A DNA stretch of 64,000 nt from Melieria omissa (lineage: Eukaryota; Arthropoda; Insecta; Diptera; Ulidiidae). The stretch lies in contig OZ020269.1 in the NCBI GenBank assembly GCA_963971225.1, forward strand, positions 84,296,450-84,360,449. Direction: 5' to 3'. Below the pieces are notes generated by a model that saw only the letters and a program-made list of their open reading frames with translations, did no database searches and was not told the origin of the DNA. Position 1 is the stretch's first letter. The number at the start of each line of letters is the position of its first letter. The position numbers and the translations under genes are program-made. Of this stretch, positions 32,925-43,420 are shown piece by piece.

Positions 32925-33126
32925 TATTTTCTTTGTAATTGGCTTCATTAACAATTGTACCATTAACTCCGTCTATGCTTTAAACTAAATGTGGACCTTC
33001 GTAAATGCTTCGAAGTTTTTCGCATGGTCCTCTTTTTACTAGCACCTAGTCTTCTTGTTTTATTACCAAGGGTTTTACACATTTATCATAATACAATTTG
33101 TTTCTTGTTTTATGTTTGTTTTTTAA
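32925..33126 (-). mobile_element. Ty3/gypsy integrase C-terminal remnant
   Basis: Minus-strand reading gives NKLYYDKCVKPLVIKQED, a stop, VLVKRGPCEKLRSIYEGPHLV, another stop, then SIDGVNGTI. This fits the end of a gypsy integrase, with its GPY/F-type module. It is a short, dead fragment unrelated to the full-length element at 7738 as far as I can tell. Confidence 0.5.
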
Positions 33127-33139
33127 ATCAATGTGTGTT

Positions 33140-33240
33140 CGATGCGATAGTTTGAGGTCGACGGTGTAGAGGGAGGCCGTGTCTCCGGTGGAAGGACCAA
33201 GTTGAGGACGTGCTATCATCTCTTGGTGAAACCAGCTCTT
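33140..33240 (+). mobile_element. RTE-like LINE 3' fragment
   Basis: About 100 bp matching the last coding part of the LINE at 33361-34375 (gaggccgtgtctccggtgga and neighbouring sequence). It stands alone upstream of that element. Confidence 0.6.
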
Positions 33241-33360
33241 TCATTAAAGACCTCCATAAAAGTGTTTTCTGTCGACGATCTCCAACTCGTAGCGTTTTAT
33301 GCCTATCCGCCAGGCCCCCTTTAACAATGATTCGAATATGTCTTCATATTCCGTCCCTTG

Positions 33361-34375
33361 CAGAGCGACGTTGAGCAATACGCGCAGCTCCGTCAAGGTT
33401 GGAAGTGACCTCTCCGACCCCTTTGATACCGTTCGAGGTTTCAGACAGGGCGATCCTTTGTCCTGCGACCTCTTTAACTTCACCATGGAGAGTGTTCTGC
33501 GCAAGGCCGGTGTACATCGTAATGGCACAATTTTCAACAAAAGTGTCCAGCTCCTTGCTTACGCTGATGATATTGATGTCATCGGACGTAACAAGCGAGA
33601 TGTCACCGCTGCCTTTGCGGCTATCGAAAGAGAATCTGCCAAAATGGGTCTGGTGGTAAATGAGGGCAAGACGAAGTATATGCTGTCTACACGCAGGGAC
33701 TCGCAGCGGCTAGGGTCTCACGTCGAGGCCGACAGGTATGCTTTTGAAGTTGTCAAGGAATTCGTCTACCTTGGCACCGCCATCAACAGCAGCAATGATG
33801 TCAGTCTGGAGATAAAGCGAAGGATCTTGCCAACAGGTGCTACTACGGTCTCGGTAGGCAATTGAGAAGTAGAGACCTCTCTCGACCAACAAAACTTTCA
33901 CTCTATAGGACGCTTATCTTGCCCGTGCTCCTCTATGGTGCTGAAGCATGGACAATGACACGAAACGACATAGCGGCCCTTGGAGTGTTCGAGAGGAAGG
34001 TGCTTCGCAAAATCTTCGGCCCTGTTCGGGTTGGTGACGACTATCGCATACGAACCAATAACGAGCTGTATGAGCTGTATAAGGACATGGACGTAGCGCA
34101 GCGAATTAACATCCAGCGGCTACGCTGGCTCGGTCATGTCTGCCGCATGGACGACGAAGCTCCGGCGAAAGAGGTATTCGATGCGATGGTTGGAGGTCGA
34201 CGGCGAAGAGGGAGGCCGTGTCTCCGGTGGAAGGACCAAGTGGAAGAGGCCCTGGTATCTCTTGGTATGACCAACTGGAGAAGGCGCGCGCGAAGCAGAG
34301 GCGCCTGGAGAGAAGTTTTGCGGCAGGCCGTAACCTGATAACGGGTTGTTATGGCCAGTTAAGTAAGTAAGTAAG
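33361..34375 (+). mobile_element. 5'-truncated RTE-like LINE with target duplication
   Basis: The fragment is flanked by 14-bp direct repeats tattccgtcccttg (33347-33360 and 34376-34389) and ends in a short TAAG repeat tail, as expected of target-primed reverse transcription. It encodes the second half of a reverse transcriptase (FRQGDPLSCDLFNFTMES, then the YADD catalytic site in LLAYADDIDVIGR) and, in a shifted frame, the C-terminal region RLRWLGHVCRMDDEAPA and GRRRRGRPCLRWKDQVEEAL. A frameshift near 33850 separates the parts. The clade (RTE/CFDP2-like) is judged from motifs only. Confidence 0.8.
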
Positions 34376-34410
34376 TATTCCGTCCCTTGGGCACAGTTAA
34401 AGGTTTTTCG

Positions 34411-37130
34411 TCGACCGTGTGTTGTTAAAATGACAACAAAAGTTTTCGTAACACAGTCCTAATGCCGGCCTCGACAGTCCACGACCGGCGCGCTGGCTTT
34501 TCATCATCAAAGACTCCATGTTCGATTCCAAGTTCTGGCTATTTAAACACTCATATACTTCTCCGCTAGACAAAAAGTAGAAGTATACAAGAATTACAAG
34601 CAACACACAACACTGGCCGCTAACGTCAACTGTCCGTTGACGAATTTTCGATTTGTTGGCTTATTTGATGTCAGATTAATCAAAGCAATTGATTTTTATC
34701 AAAGCCATTTCTTTGACTTGTGTCAGGTGCAAGTGTGCCCACAGCAAACAAAGATCTCAAACTCACTTCACTGGGCATACGTGCGCACCAACATAAGCTC
34801 AACAGTCTATCGTGGATTCTTCAGCGTTATGCATCGCTCCAACGTCGCACCGCCGGCGGAAAGTGCACACCGCGCTACACTACAAGTTGTGCGCTGTTTG
34901 CGCGAATGTTGCCTTCGTGGCCAGCATGCCCTGGTGCTATCGCACCTTCTCTCGCTATCTGCCCAAGTTCCAGCCGAATGACTCGTTGTGGTCCCTCAGC
35001 CGTATGGCAAGTTGGTTCAGCAGAACGGTGGTGCTGTGGCTGCTGGCGTCGCGTTGGTGGCGCGATCGTCGGTTGCGAGCCATCGCTCTCGACTTTGTTG
35101 CATTCGATGAGCGCTACAACGATCGACCGCGAACTCAGCACGCCGCCATCGAGCAGCATTTCGATGCCATCTTCTATGCGAAGACGTTCACTGTCAGCAT
35201 TTTGTCACTGTCAGTGTTCCGCACCGCCTACGAGGTGACGGGCGGATTTTCCTTGGACACCATTTTTCTGTCACTATTCTTCTACTGCTTCTATCATATT
35301 TTGCACTGCGTGCAGCTGCAGTACTTCCATCTGCTGTGGTACGCATGCAAACAGTTCTATCTGCTAAATGCGCATCTGCGGGAGACACTGCAGCAGTCGC
35401 GTCTGTCTGCAACAGCTGTTCAGCTGGCGGCGGCACGTGCGGACTTGCGCGATCTGACATTCTTGCACTCGCGTCTGATGCAGCTACTGCAACACCTAAA
35501 TGACAACAATAATTACCACATGTTGCCGTTGCTGCTGTGGAATCTAACACACAACGTGTTGCTCGGTTTCAAGTTGGTGCGCTTCAGCAGATTATTCGAC
35601 GACGCACCAGGCACCGATATGCATACGTGGTTTGCTTTGTTCAACATTGCGGTGATCTTTGTGGACCAAAATCTGTTTTTATGGCTTTGCGACGACACGG
35701 TGTGCATGCAGAAGGAGACGGCACAAATACTCAAGGAATTCAATGCATTGCCGTTGACCGATGGCGATTTGAAGCGACAGGTAATCGGGTTGGGATTTAC
35801 TGTGCTCTATTATTATTTAATTTTACTAATTACAACCCAATCTTCTCTTTCACAGTGTGAACTCTTCGCTCTGAAGCTCAAATTGCGTCAGCCACAAGTC
35901 AACTTTAGCGGCATGTTCAATCTGAACAAGCAGAGCGCACTGGCCATATGGGCCTTCATCCTGCAGCACATTCTCATCCTGCTACAATTTAGTTATAAGA
36001 CGCACTTGAGACATGAATAAACCAGCAGCAAACAATCAATTTGCATTTTTTACAATCTCGCGTTTAGCCGATTTGAGAGTTCGAACCAGCATCAAACTTA
36101 GATTATATACTAACGGCTGATTTGGGAGAAGATGAAAGAATCGGGTCCTTATCGATATCGTAACAGATGAATGCAGAAGACTTCGCAGCAACAAAAATAA
36201 CTGTGGAAATAGTGGCGTCACTACACAGCTGGCAGAAAGTATAGGATAGCTCATCGAAGGACAGGTGTACACACACAACCCCAAAATTGAGATACGGGGC
36301 GAATTGAACTTCACCTCAACTGCGATGGTTCACCACCAACTATGCCCGGACTGTCAAGTTAATGAAGGCACACCGGCACCTCGGCTTACATCAGTTTGAG
36401 ATCGTATCAATTCGGTGACGCAAGAATAATTTAGAGCTCGAAGTCTTATAGACATAATGGTTAGATCTCAAACTGTATGGAATGCGGTGAGTGATGAAGC
36501 GGTAGTCATACACCAGAAACTGAGGAAGAGGCGTTGCGGTTCCGGCAATATCAGCCGAGGACCAGCAAACGACCCGTAGTCGAATGATTACAGTATGGCG
36601 ACAAACTAACGGGACGACGCTATTTAGCTGACAGGCAAGGAGGGCCAGACAGAGACGGGACAATCGACAAGCCTAGAGCTGAAGTCCGCTGTAATGAGTT
36701 CCGAATCATTGAAAGGCTTCTGATTAGTTTTACAGTCAATGAGTGAATGTTCTTTTTATTTTAACAATACTGACTACTCATCCGGTATAGTTGCATCCTA
36801 CTGTATAACAATATACTTTATTGATAAGGTACGACACTTACAAACTGTCTTCAGCGCTGTTAGCCTTAGAACATTCTTCCAAAAACAAACACAATCAAGC
36901 AGGCTAATCAATCTTGATTGCATTTGCTTCTCTTGAATAGAAGTGATGTGAATAATAGAATACAATTTTGTGTTGGGTGATTATCCCTCCGCTTCGAAGA
37001 ATTCTCTTCATTCTGATAACTTATCTTAATGTGTTGAATAAGTATAATTAAGTGTAAAGGATGTAAATATGTATACTATTTACACGAGTGTTGGTGCCAT
37101 TTATATTATTTTTCCTTACTCTATACTTAT
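34411..37130 (+). repeat. Duplicated Gr unit, copy B
   Basis: Same layout as copy A: a gtgttgttaaaatgacaaca start, tRNA-like block at 34464, Gr5, and the conserved 3' noncoding region. It is interrupted at 37130 by a BEL/Pao element and resumes at 43421 for only a short distance. Confidence 0.85.
34812..36020 (+). pseudogene. Gustatory receptor (Gr5), N-terminally broken
   Basis: Copy B of the Gr4/Gr6 gene. Compared with Gr6, the start region has lost 7 bp just before the ATG and 86 bp just after it, removing the first transmembrane segment. The remaining ATG (34829) is out of frame with the rest, reading only about 50 codons. The body from RRKVHTALHYKL onward is open: exon 1 ends at 35780, the intron is 35781-35855 (75 bp, in frame, no stop) and exon 2 is 35856-36020. 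The first in-frame ATG is at 34926 (MPWCYRTFSRYLPK), which would give a receptor lacking its first helix. Most likely a recent pseudogene; an upstream exon cannot be excluded. Confidence 0.8.
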
Positions 37131-37438
37131 TGTTGCCGACGGCAGTCAGGAGCTCGAATAAAACACTGGTGATGTTTAACGGTTTAGCGTGCGTGCGTGC
37201 GTGCGTTTATTTCTGTTCGGGAAAACAAACAATGAAATATAAGTTTTAAATAATGCAGTCGAGCTTACCGCAGTTTGCACCCCTGACTTCTCTCTGCAAC
37301 AAACAAATACTGACTGCCCAGGGATACAAACTGCCCGCGCAACCACGCAGTGCTGCCACTGCCCACACAACCACGCAGTGCTGCCACTGCCCACACAACC
37401 ACGCAGGGTAGCCACTGGTTACATATGAATTATCCACA
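37131..37438 (-). repeat. 3' LTR of BEL1
   Basis: 308 bp, tgttgccgacgg to tatccaca on the plus strand. It contains a (GCGT)n stretch and a triplicated ccactgcccacacaaccacg block. Confidence 0.95.
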
Positions 37439-40400
37439 TCCCCCACCCCGTGAATCACCCGGATTCACCACAACATCCAGTACGGCTAACTTAGACACAG
37501 GGCGGCGGAGGATACCTGATGCGGTGCGTACATCGGCTCTGCGCACGATCCCATCGGACCCTTCATACGTCCGCTCCACACGACCACGGCACCAGCTTCT
37601 CCTCGGCATGTTCGCGTCGCAGACGAACACCAAATCTCCGATTTTTATTGGCTCACTTTTTCGGCACCACTTGACGCGTCGGGTCAACGTTGGCAGATAT
37701 TCGTTGATCCAGCGTTTCCAGAAACGATCCCTTAGCTGACGCGCAATTCGCCACTGCTTACGTATGAAACGCGGCGTAACATCGACTTCCTTCAAAGCTG
37801 GCGTCAGCGCCGTGTTGGCAGAACCGAGCAAAAAATGGTTTGGAGTAAGTGGCTCTTCATCCTCGGCTGACACAGGCAGATGCGTCAATGGACGCGAGTT
37901 TACCACATTCTCCGCTTCGATGATCAGGCATTGGAGAGTATGTTCCCTTGGCGACACCTCCTTCAATGTGTGACGCAAGACCCGTTTTACGCATTGGACC
38001 ATGCGTTCCCAGACTCCACCTTCAGACGGATTATTCGGGCAGTTGAATATCCATTGGACACCCTTTGAAGCCAGCCCATCTTGTATGCGTTCACAGTCGA
38101 ACACCTCTGCGAACCGTTTGGCTTCCTTGTTGGCGCCGATAAAGTTCTTACCGTTGTCACTGCGAAGCATGGTCGGAATCCCACGGCGATTGATAAAATT
38201 GCGAATAGCAAGAATACAAGCCTCAGTCGACAAATCGTACGCCACTTCCAAATGAATAGCGCGAATCGCAAGGCACGTGAACAAGGCGATCCATCTTTTC
38301 TCTGTGTGTCTGCCCACGGTTATCGTTACCGGCCCGAAGTAGTCCAATCCTGTGTTGGTGAACGGGCGAAGATATGGCGTCAATCTGTCCTCTGGCAGGA
38401 CCCCCATTCTCGGCGTTTCAGGCGCGGCTCTGTTAACGCGACACTCCTGGCAAATCGAAACTACGTGGCGCACCACTTGCCTCAGCCTCGGGATCCAAAA
38501 TCGTCGACGGACCTCACAAATGACAGCCTCATGATTCTGATGCATCATTCGGCGATGATGGTGCATCACAATCAACTCGGTGAGCGGGTGACTCGGTGAC
38601 AAAATTATGGGACGCTTCGTGCTGTAGGGAAGGCAGCTGGCAGCATCGATGCGACCACAGACACGGATTAGTCCGGCTTCATCCAGATATGGCAACAGCG
38701 TAACCAGCGCACTCTTATCGGGCACGCGTCCGTTGCGTTGGATGTGTGTTATCTCGACGCCATAGGCTTCGGCCTGAGCCTGGCGGCATAAGACAAATTC
38801 GGCGGCGTAAAGTTCGGCGGCGGTCAGCCCATACAGCTGTGACGGCTCAAGGCGTTTGCGGCAGGCGTCGCAGAAACGTAGCACCCAGGCTATAGTCCTC
38901 TTCAGGCGGCTATAAGAGGAAAATCGATTAAAATGAACAAAGTGATCGCTCGTCACCAGGAGCGTAGTCTTATGGCGCAGCTCTTCATTGGCGGCAGAAA
39001 CATCCACGGGCGTGTCAGGCGGCAGGAATGTCCAAGACTCTTCCGATTGACGTAGGAAGGACGGACCTTGGAACCATCGTGACTTTGGCGACATGTCAAT
39101 GGTATGACTGACTCTGGTGGCTTCATCGGCGACGTTCTCATAAGTTGGAAGCCATTTCCAGTTAGACTCTTTCGTGGCAGATAAAATCTCAGCAACACGA
39201 TGAGCCACAAAGGGTTTGTAAAGACGGCTAGGTGAATTAATCCACTGTACGACGGTTTTCGAATCACTCCACAGGAAGCAATTAGCAATGTTAACGGGAT
39301 GCTCTTTCAGGATCATTTGCAACAAGCGCGTTCCAAGAACGGCAGCTTGTAGCTCCAAACGTGGGATGGTCATCGGCGTCAAAGGAGCACACCTCGTTTT
39401 GGCGCAGATCAACGACACGTGTACGTCCCCCTTCTGGTTGGTTGATCTCCAATAAGCGACGGCAGCAAAGGCATTCTCACTGGCGTCCACGAACATGTGC
39501 AGTTGCATTTGAACTGGGCCACCGACTGAGAAGTAGTAGCGTGGCACTTGGACGTCCGAAACTCGGCAGAGGCTTTCACGTAACTTTTTCCATTCTGCAT
39601 TAATGCCGTCAGGCAGTGGCTCATCCCACCCAACATCTCGCATCCAAACAGCGCGCATGACCAACTTGGCAGCTATCGTCACCTGGCTCAAAAATCCAAG
39701 AGGGTCAAAAATAGACATTACTATGCTCAACAGTTCTCTCTTGGTTGGACATCTTTGTCCGTCTGCTACCGCTTTGTCGACTCTGTGAAAGTGTAGATGG
39801 TATCGGAATGTATCGGTGGCAGCATGCCAGTACATGCCGAGCACTTTCTCGTTGGCTAGCAGAACGTCACTCCTGCGTTCTTCCCCCATTCGACTGGCAA
39901 CAGCAAGTGAATTCGATGCGAAGTTACGCAACAAGAATCCGGCAGCGTGATGGATGGACCGGACACGCAGGCTGATCTCGATAGCTTCCTCCTCAGAATT
40001 GAAGCTATCCACGAAGTCGTCGACGTAGTGGCGTTCCAAGATAGATTTCACAGCGCGTTCTTCACAATCGCCGTGCATCAAGGCGTTCCTGTTTTTGATA
40101 TACTGGGCCACGCAAGGCGAACAAGTGGCTCCAAATATCATAACCATCATTTCGTAAACATCTGGCGGGCGTGTGTTATCGCCATGTCTCCACAGGAACC
40201 GTTGAGCGCACCTATCTTGCGGCTGAATGACGACCTGATGAAACATTTCTTTAATGTCGGCACAAACGGCGACGGATCCATAACGGAAGTTCAGTAGGAC
40301 CGTCGTCAGTGGCTGATATTGCTGAGGTCCCTTCAGCAATTGGTCGTTCAACGAAGTCCCACCAACTGTGGCGGCGGCATCAAACACCAGGCGCAGCTTA

Positions 40401-41737
40401 CCCGGCTTGTTGGGATTTCGTACGGCGAAGTGTGGCAAGTACCAAGTCTTTGGTCCCTCCACGGCGGCTTCTGCTGGCTGCAGCTTTCTGGCGTATCCTT
40501 TGTTGACATAATCGTTGATGATGAAGTTGTAGGCAGCAGCAAACTCATCATCCTTCTCCAGTTTTCGCTCGACTCCACCTAGTCGCTTCAGGGCCATAGG
40601 ATAGCTATCCGGTAGAGAAACGTCATCTGGCTTCCATAGCAGTCCCGTTTGAAAGCGACCAGCAACATGTTTGGTTGTGCTCTCCAGTAGCTGGCGTGCT
40701 CGAACGTCATCAAAACTTTGCACCTCAGGAGCTGCTCTCACGCCAAAGCTTTCGATCGAATAATAGTCAGCAACCAGATCATGTAAGCGTTGCTCCCCCT
40801 GCGGCTGGATGAGGAGGCATGACGTCGATGCAACACTTCGCTGAGTCGGACCAAAAACGACCCAGCCCAATTCGGTTTGCGCAGCATATGGTCCACCTTC
40901 ATGCATTGTGACAATATCTTTCGGAAGACCCAAACGACAATGGTCAAGTCCGATTAGCAATTGCGGCCTGACGCTGCCGTATGGCTGAAGTGGAAGCTCT
41001 CGGCCCGTCGTTGAACCTCCTGGCAGATCAGATTCGTGCAAGCTTTGCATAGGCAACTGCAGATTGTTGACGCCATACACGTTGCGCAGCATGTGTCTTT
41101 TCGTCATGCCGGCACCACTCACGCTCACGTTCACAACCTTTGCCAGTTCGTTGGATGACCTACCTCCGAACCACTGTATATTCAGTCGACGAGATCGACT
41201 CTGCAACCCAAGTTGATCTGAGAGCTCGTTATCGATCATCGTTATCGATGAGCCTTCATCCATTAACGCGAAAACATCCCTCTGCCCCTTTGGACCATAC
41301 AACGTCACTGGCAGCACACGAAACAACAGCTTGTTGTTCGCCTCACTCGCACGGCAACTGAGCACTGTCTGACCTTCGCGCCGACCCGGAGTTGCAGGTG
41401 GCTGCTCTGCCTCCTCCGTCCGAGGCTCAGTTGTGTATGTCTTTGACGCAGTGTGCAGCAGCTCATGATGCTTCCTAGTACAACCTGTGCTAGGACATCG
41501 CTTTTGACGGCGGCAGTTGTGCAATGAGTGACCCAATGTCAAACACCCAAACACACAGACGGATCTTCTTGCACAAGTCCCATCTTTCCGTAGCACTGCG
41601 GGCAAGAAACTGCTGACAGGCGGGCACTTTATGTTCACCTTTGCAGACAGGACAAACGTCTGTTTTCTCGTTGGCATAGAGTACAGGACGGCGTTTGGGC
41701 TCTGCACGCGTCTGGCTGACATTTTGTTGGACGGCAC
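37430..41737 (-). CDS. Pol polyprotein of BEL1
   Basis: About 1,435 open codons. The start lies in a frame change from gag, so the true N-terminus is uncertain. In order: part of a zinc-knuckle region (GHSLHNC and CPSTGCTRKHHELLH), a Pao-type aspartic protease with DEGS (about residue 165), and a reverse transcriptase with CADIKEMFHQV and the YVDD site near residue 572. RNase H follows (FVDASENAFAAVAYW, then IPRLELQAAVLG, LWSDSKTVVQW), then integrase with an HHCC region (MMHQNHEAVICEVRRRFW...CQECR) and a D-D-E core (TGLDYFGP, RSDNGKNF, NPSEGGVWERMV). This order and the RLELQAA signature are diagnostic of BEL/Pao. No internal stop. Confidence 0.93.
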   Translation of the reverse strand: MPSNKMSARRVQSPNAVLYSMPTRKQTFVLSAKVNIKCPPVSSFLPAVLRKDGTCARRSVCVFGCLTLGHSLHNCRRQKRCPSTGCTRKHHELLHTASKTYTTEPRTEEAEQPPATPGRREGQTVLSCRASEANNKLLFRVLPVTLYGPKGQRDVFALMDEGSSITMIDNELSDQLGLQSRSRRLNIQWFGGRSSNELAKVVNVSVSGAGMTKRHMLRNVYGVNNLQLPMQSLHESDLPGGSTTGRELPLQPYGSVRPQLLIGLDHCRLGLPKDIVTMHEGGPYAAQTELGWVVFGPTQRSVASTSCLLIQPQGEQRLHDLVADYYSIESFGVRAAPEVQSFDDVRARQLLESTTKHVAGRFQTGLLWKPDDVSLPDSYPMALKRLGGVERKLEKDDEFAAAYNFIINDYVNKGYARKLQPAEAAVEGPKTWYLPHFAVRNPNKPGKLRLVFDAAATVGGTSLNDQLLKGPQQYQPLTTVLLNFRYGSVAVCADIKEMFHQVVIQPQDRCAQRFLWRHGDNTRPPDVYEMMVMIFGATCSPCVAQYIKNRNALMHGDCEERAVKSILERHYVDDFVDSFNSEEEAIEISLRVRSIHHAAGFLLRNFASNSLAVASRMGEERRSDVLLANEKVLGMYWHAATDTFRYHLHFHRVDKAVADGQRCPTKRELLSIVMSIFDPLGFLSQVTIAAKLVMRAVWMRDVGWDEPLPDGINAEWKKLRESLCRVSDVQVPRYYFSVGGPVQMQLHMFVDASENAFAAVAYWRSTNQKGDVHVSLICAKTRCAPLTPMTIPRLELQAAVLGTRLLQMILKEHPVNIANCFLWSDSKTVVQWINSPSRLYKPFVAHRVAEILSATKESNWKWLPTYENVADEATRVSHTIDMSPKSRWFQGPSFLRQSEESWTFLPPDTPVDVSAANEELRHKTTLLVTSDHFVHFNRFSSYSRLKRTIAWVLRFCDACRKRLEPSQLYGLTAAELYAAEFVLCRQAQAEAYGVEITHIQRNGRVPDKSALVTLLPYLDEAGLIRVCGRIDAASCLPYSTKRPIILSPSHPLTELIVMHHHRRMMHQNHEAVICEVRRRFWIPRLRQVVRHVVSICQECRVNRAAPETPRMGVLPEDRLTPYLRPFTNTGLDYFGPVTITVGRHTEKRWIALFTCLAIRAIHLEVAYDLSTEACILAIRNFINRRGIPTMLRSDNGKNFIGANKEAKRFAEVFDCERIQDGLASKGVQWIFNCPNNPSEGGVWERMVQCVKRVLRHTLKEVSPREHTLQCLIIEAENVVNSRPLTHLPVSAEDEEPLTPNHFLLGSANTALTPALKEVDVTPRFIRKQWRIARQLRDRFWKRWINEYLPTLTRRVKWCRKSEPIKIGDLVFVCDANMPRRSWCRGRVERTYEGSDGIVRRADVRTASGILRRPVSKLAVLDVVVNPGDSRGGGCG
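37439..37452 (-). promoter_or_regulatory. Polypurine tract of BEL1
   Basis: On the minus strand cacggggtggggga abuts the 3' LTR. The pol stop codon lies inside the LTR, 9 bp further on. Confidence 0.7.
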
Positions 41738-42926
41738 TAATAAGATTTGCGACCTCGTTCAACCAATTACTGAAGTCAACAATTGTCGGATATGGCTTGA
41801 TGGGCGCAGCATATCTGGCCCATTCTATCCTTTTGTTCATGGGCAGCTTGGCGATCAACTCCTCAAGTAGGGTTGGATTGGCGATATGCTGGGTTGCGTC
41901 TGCTGTCTGCAAAAACACAACCAGATTTCTGGTCCTTGTGGCGAATGGGATCAGCTTGTCTATTTCTGAGTCCAAAATCGGCGGTATCTCTCGAACTTGC
42001 TGCAACTGTCCACGTACGAGCTGCTCCGGACGTCCAAACCGGAATCGAAGCTGCTCAACTACTGCTGCGACATTATCCGGATGAATCAGCAGCGACTTCA
42101 CCGTCTCTCGCGCCTCCCCCTTTAGGCACTTCTGCAGGCGCAGGCAGTTCTCAAAATTCGAATAATTGTACATGGCGGTGGACTGCACATAAGTTGTAAA
42201 AAACATGGGCCACTCCTCCGAGTTTCCCCCAAAATATGGCAAATCCAATAAATGCCTCGGCGACGACCAACTCAATGCGGCGGCAGAGTTCGTTTGAGTA
42301 TTCGCTGAAATCCACTCAGAATTTGTGCTTGTTGGCAACCTCGGCCGGCAATAAGTTGGCAACGCAGGCGTGTAACTATTGATGCCTGCAGAACAAAAGT
42401 TTGAATAAACGGCTGAATTACAAAACGGCGCTGGCGTCATCATGGCGGCACTCGTTGCTAACGGAATAGGCGACGGCGTGGCGGCACTCGCTGCTAACTG
42501 TATAGGCGACGGCGTGGCAGCGGTCGCTGTTGACAAGACAGAACATGCTTGTTCGGTAGAAGCTCCCTTGATTTGTGGCAAGCTATTCTCCTGCATGATA
42601 TGCAGCTGAGCCTCCAAGGCTGCTATTTTTGCTTCCATCTGCTGCAGAAAACTTGTTCTCACGCTGCGGTTATTGATTTGACTTCCACTGACTGGTGCTA
42701 CATTAGCACACTCGGCGACATTCTCAACTGAAGGTACGACGGCACTAGACATTCCACCGTTCTCCCCTCTGACTGTTACGGGAATAGCAACAGATTTGGC
42801 TCCTTGGCCGGCGACACTTGTGTTGATGGCTCCTGCGTTGGCTGAGGCGGATGCCCCGGCAGCCGACGACGCAGTATCAACTTTCCTTGGGTCCATTCTT
42901 TCGGCGACGCGCTCGCTCTTTCGCAT
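41490..42926 (-). CDS. Gag protein of BEL1
   Basis: The first ATG in frame is at 42926 (MRKSERVAERMDPRKV); the frame opens slightly upstream without ATG. The N-terminal part is Ala/Ser/Thr-rich and low complexity, with a coiled-coil-like LQQMEAKIAALEAQLHI. Next comes the BEL capsid-like region (LLDLPYFGGNSEEWPMFFT, then LRLQKCLKGEARETVKSLL) and the start of a zinc-binding segment (CPVCKGEHKVPAC). The frame then runs into a stop at 41490. The expected second CCHC knuckle is split between this frame and the pol frame at a GGG run on the minus strand (plus-strand ccc at 41546-41548). In this family gag and pol are usually one frame, so a one-base insertion or assembly error is likely. Confidence 0.85.
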   Translation of the reverse strand: MRKSERVAERMDPRKVDTASSAAGASASANAGAINTSVAGQGAKSVAIPVTVRGENGGMSSAVVPSVENVAECANVAPVSGSQINNRSVRTSFLQQMEAKIAALEAQLHIMQENSLPQIKGASTEQACSVLSTATAATPSPIQLAASAATPSPIPLATSAAMMTPAPFCNSAVYSNFCSAGINSYTPALPTYCRPRLPTSTNSEWISANTQTNSAAALSWSSPRHLLDLPYFGGNSEEWPMFFTTYVQSTAMYNYSNFENCLRLQKCLKGEARETVKSLLIHPDNVAAVVEQLRFRFGRPEQLVRGQLQQVREIPPILDSEIDKLIPFATRTRNLVVFLQTADATQHIANPTLLEELIAKLPMNKRIEWARYAAPIKPYPTIVDFSNWLNEVANLISAVQQNVSQTRAEPKRRPVLYANEKTDVCPVCKGEHKVPACQQFLARSATERWDLCKKIRLCVWVFDIGSLIAQLPPSKAMS

Positions 42927-43120
42927 GTCCTGCTGGCTACAGGATTCCCAGTGACGTGTTCTCTGGCGGCTATGCGTCACAATTGCACTACACGGCGGTG
43001 GTAGTGGCTGCGCGGCTGGGGCAGCTCCGTTTATTTGACTCCGAAAACTTCACAATTCGCACTGCACGGCGGTGGCAGTGGCTGCACGGCTGGCAGCGCA
43101 ACGACTGCGAAATAAAAGAT

Positions 43121-43420
43121 TGTTGCCGACGGCAGTCAGGAGCTCGAATAAAACACTGGTGATGTTTAACGGTTTAGCGTGCGTGCGTTTATTTCTGTTC
43201 GGGAAAACAAACAATGAAATATAAGTTTTAAATAATGCAGTCGAGCTTACCGCAGTTTGCACCCCTGACTTCTCTCTGCAACAAACAAATACTGACTGCC
43301 CAGGGATACAAACTGCCCGCGCAACCACGCAGTGCTGCCACTGCCCACACAACCACGCAGTGCTGCCACTGCCCACACAACCACGCAGGGTAGCCACTGG
43401 TTACATATGAATTATCCACA
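43121..43420 (-). repeat. 5' LTR of BEL1
   Basis: 300 bp, near-identical to the copy at 37131-37438. I did not find a convincing primer-binding site next to it. Confidence 0.95.

Larger units (their letters stand above)
29337..32930 (+). repeat. Duplicated Gr unit, copy A
   Basis: A segment of about 2.6-2.8 kb (without inserts) starting near gtgttgttgaaatgacaaca and a tRNA-like block, holding Gr4 and a conserved 3' noncoding region that ends near ttactctatactta. The same order and sequence recurs in copy B (34411-37130, continuing at 43421) and copy C (about 54605-63250). Copy A is enlarged by an 814-bp MITE at 31303. Confidence 0.85.
37131..43420 (-). mobile_element. BEL/Pao LTR retrotransposon (BEL1), young, nearly intact
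   Basis: The minus-strand element has a 3' LTR at 37131-37438 and a 5' LTR at 43121-43420, nearly identical except for a GCGT-repeat length difference of 8 bp. A 5-bp duplication cttat flanks it (37126-37130 and 43421-43425). Gag is followed by pol in the order PR-RT-RNaseH-IN. A one-base frame change between gag and pol may inactivate it. It sits in the 3' part of Gr unit B. Confidence 0.95.
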
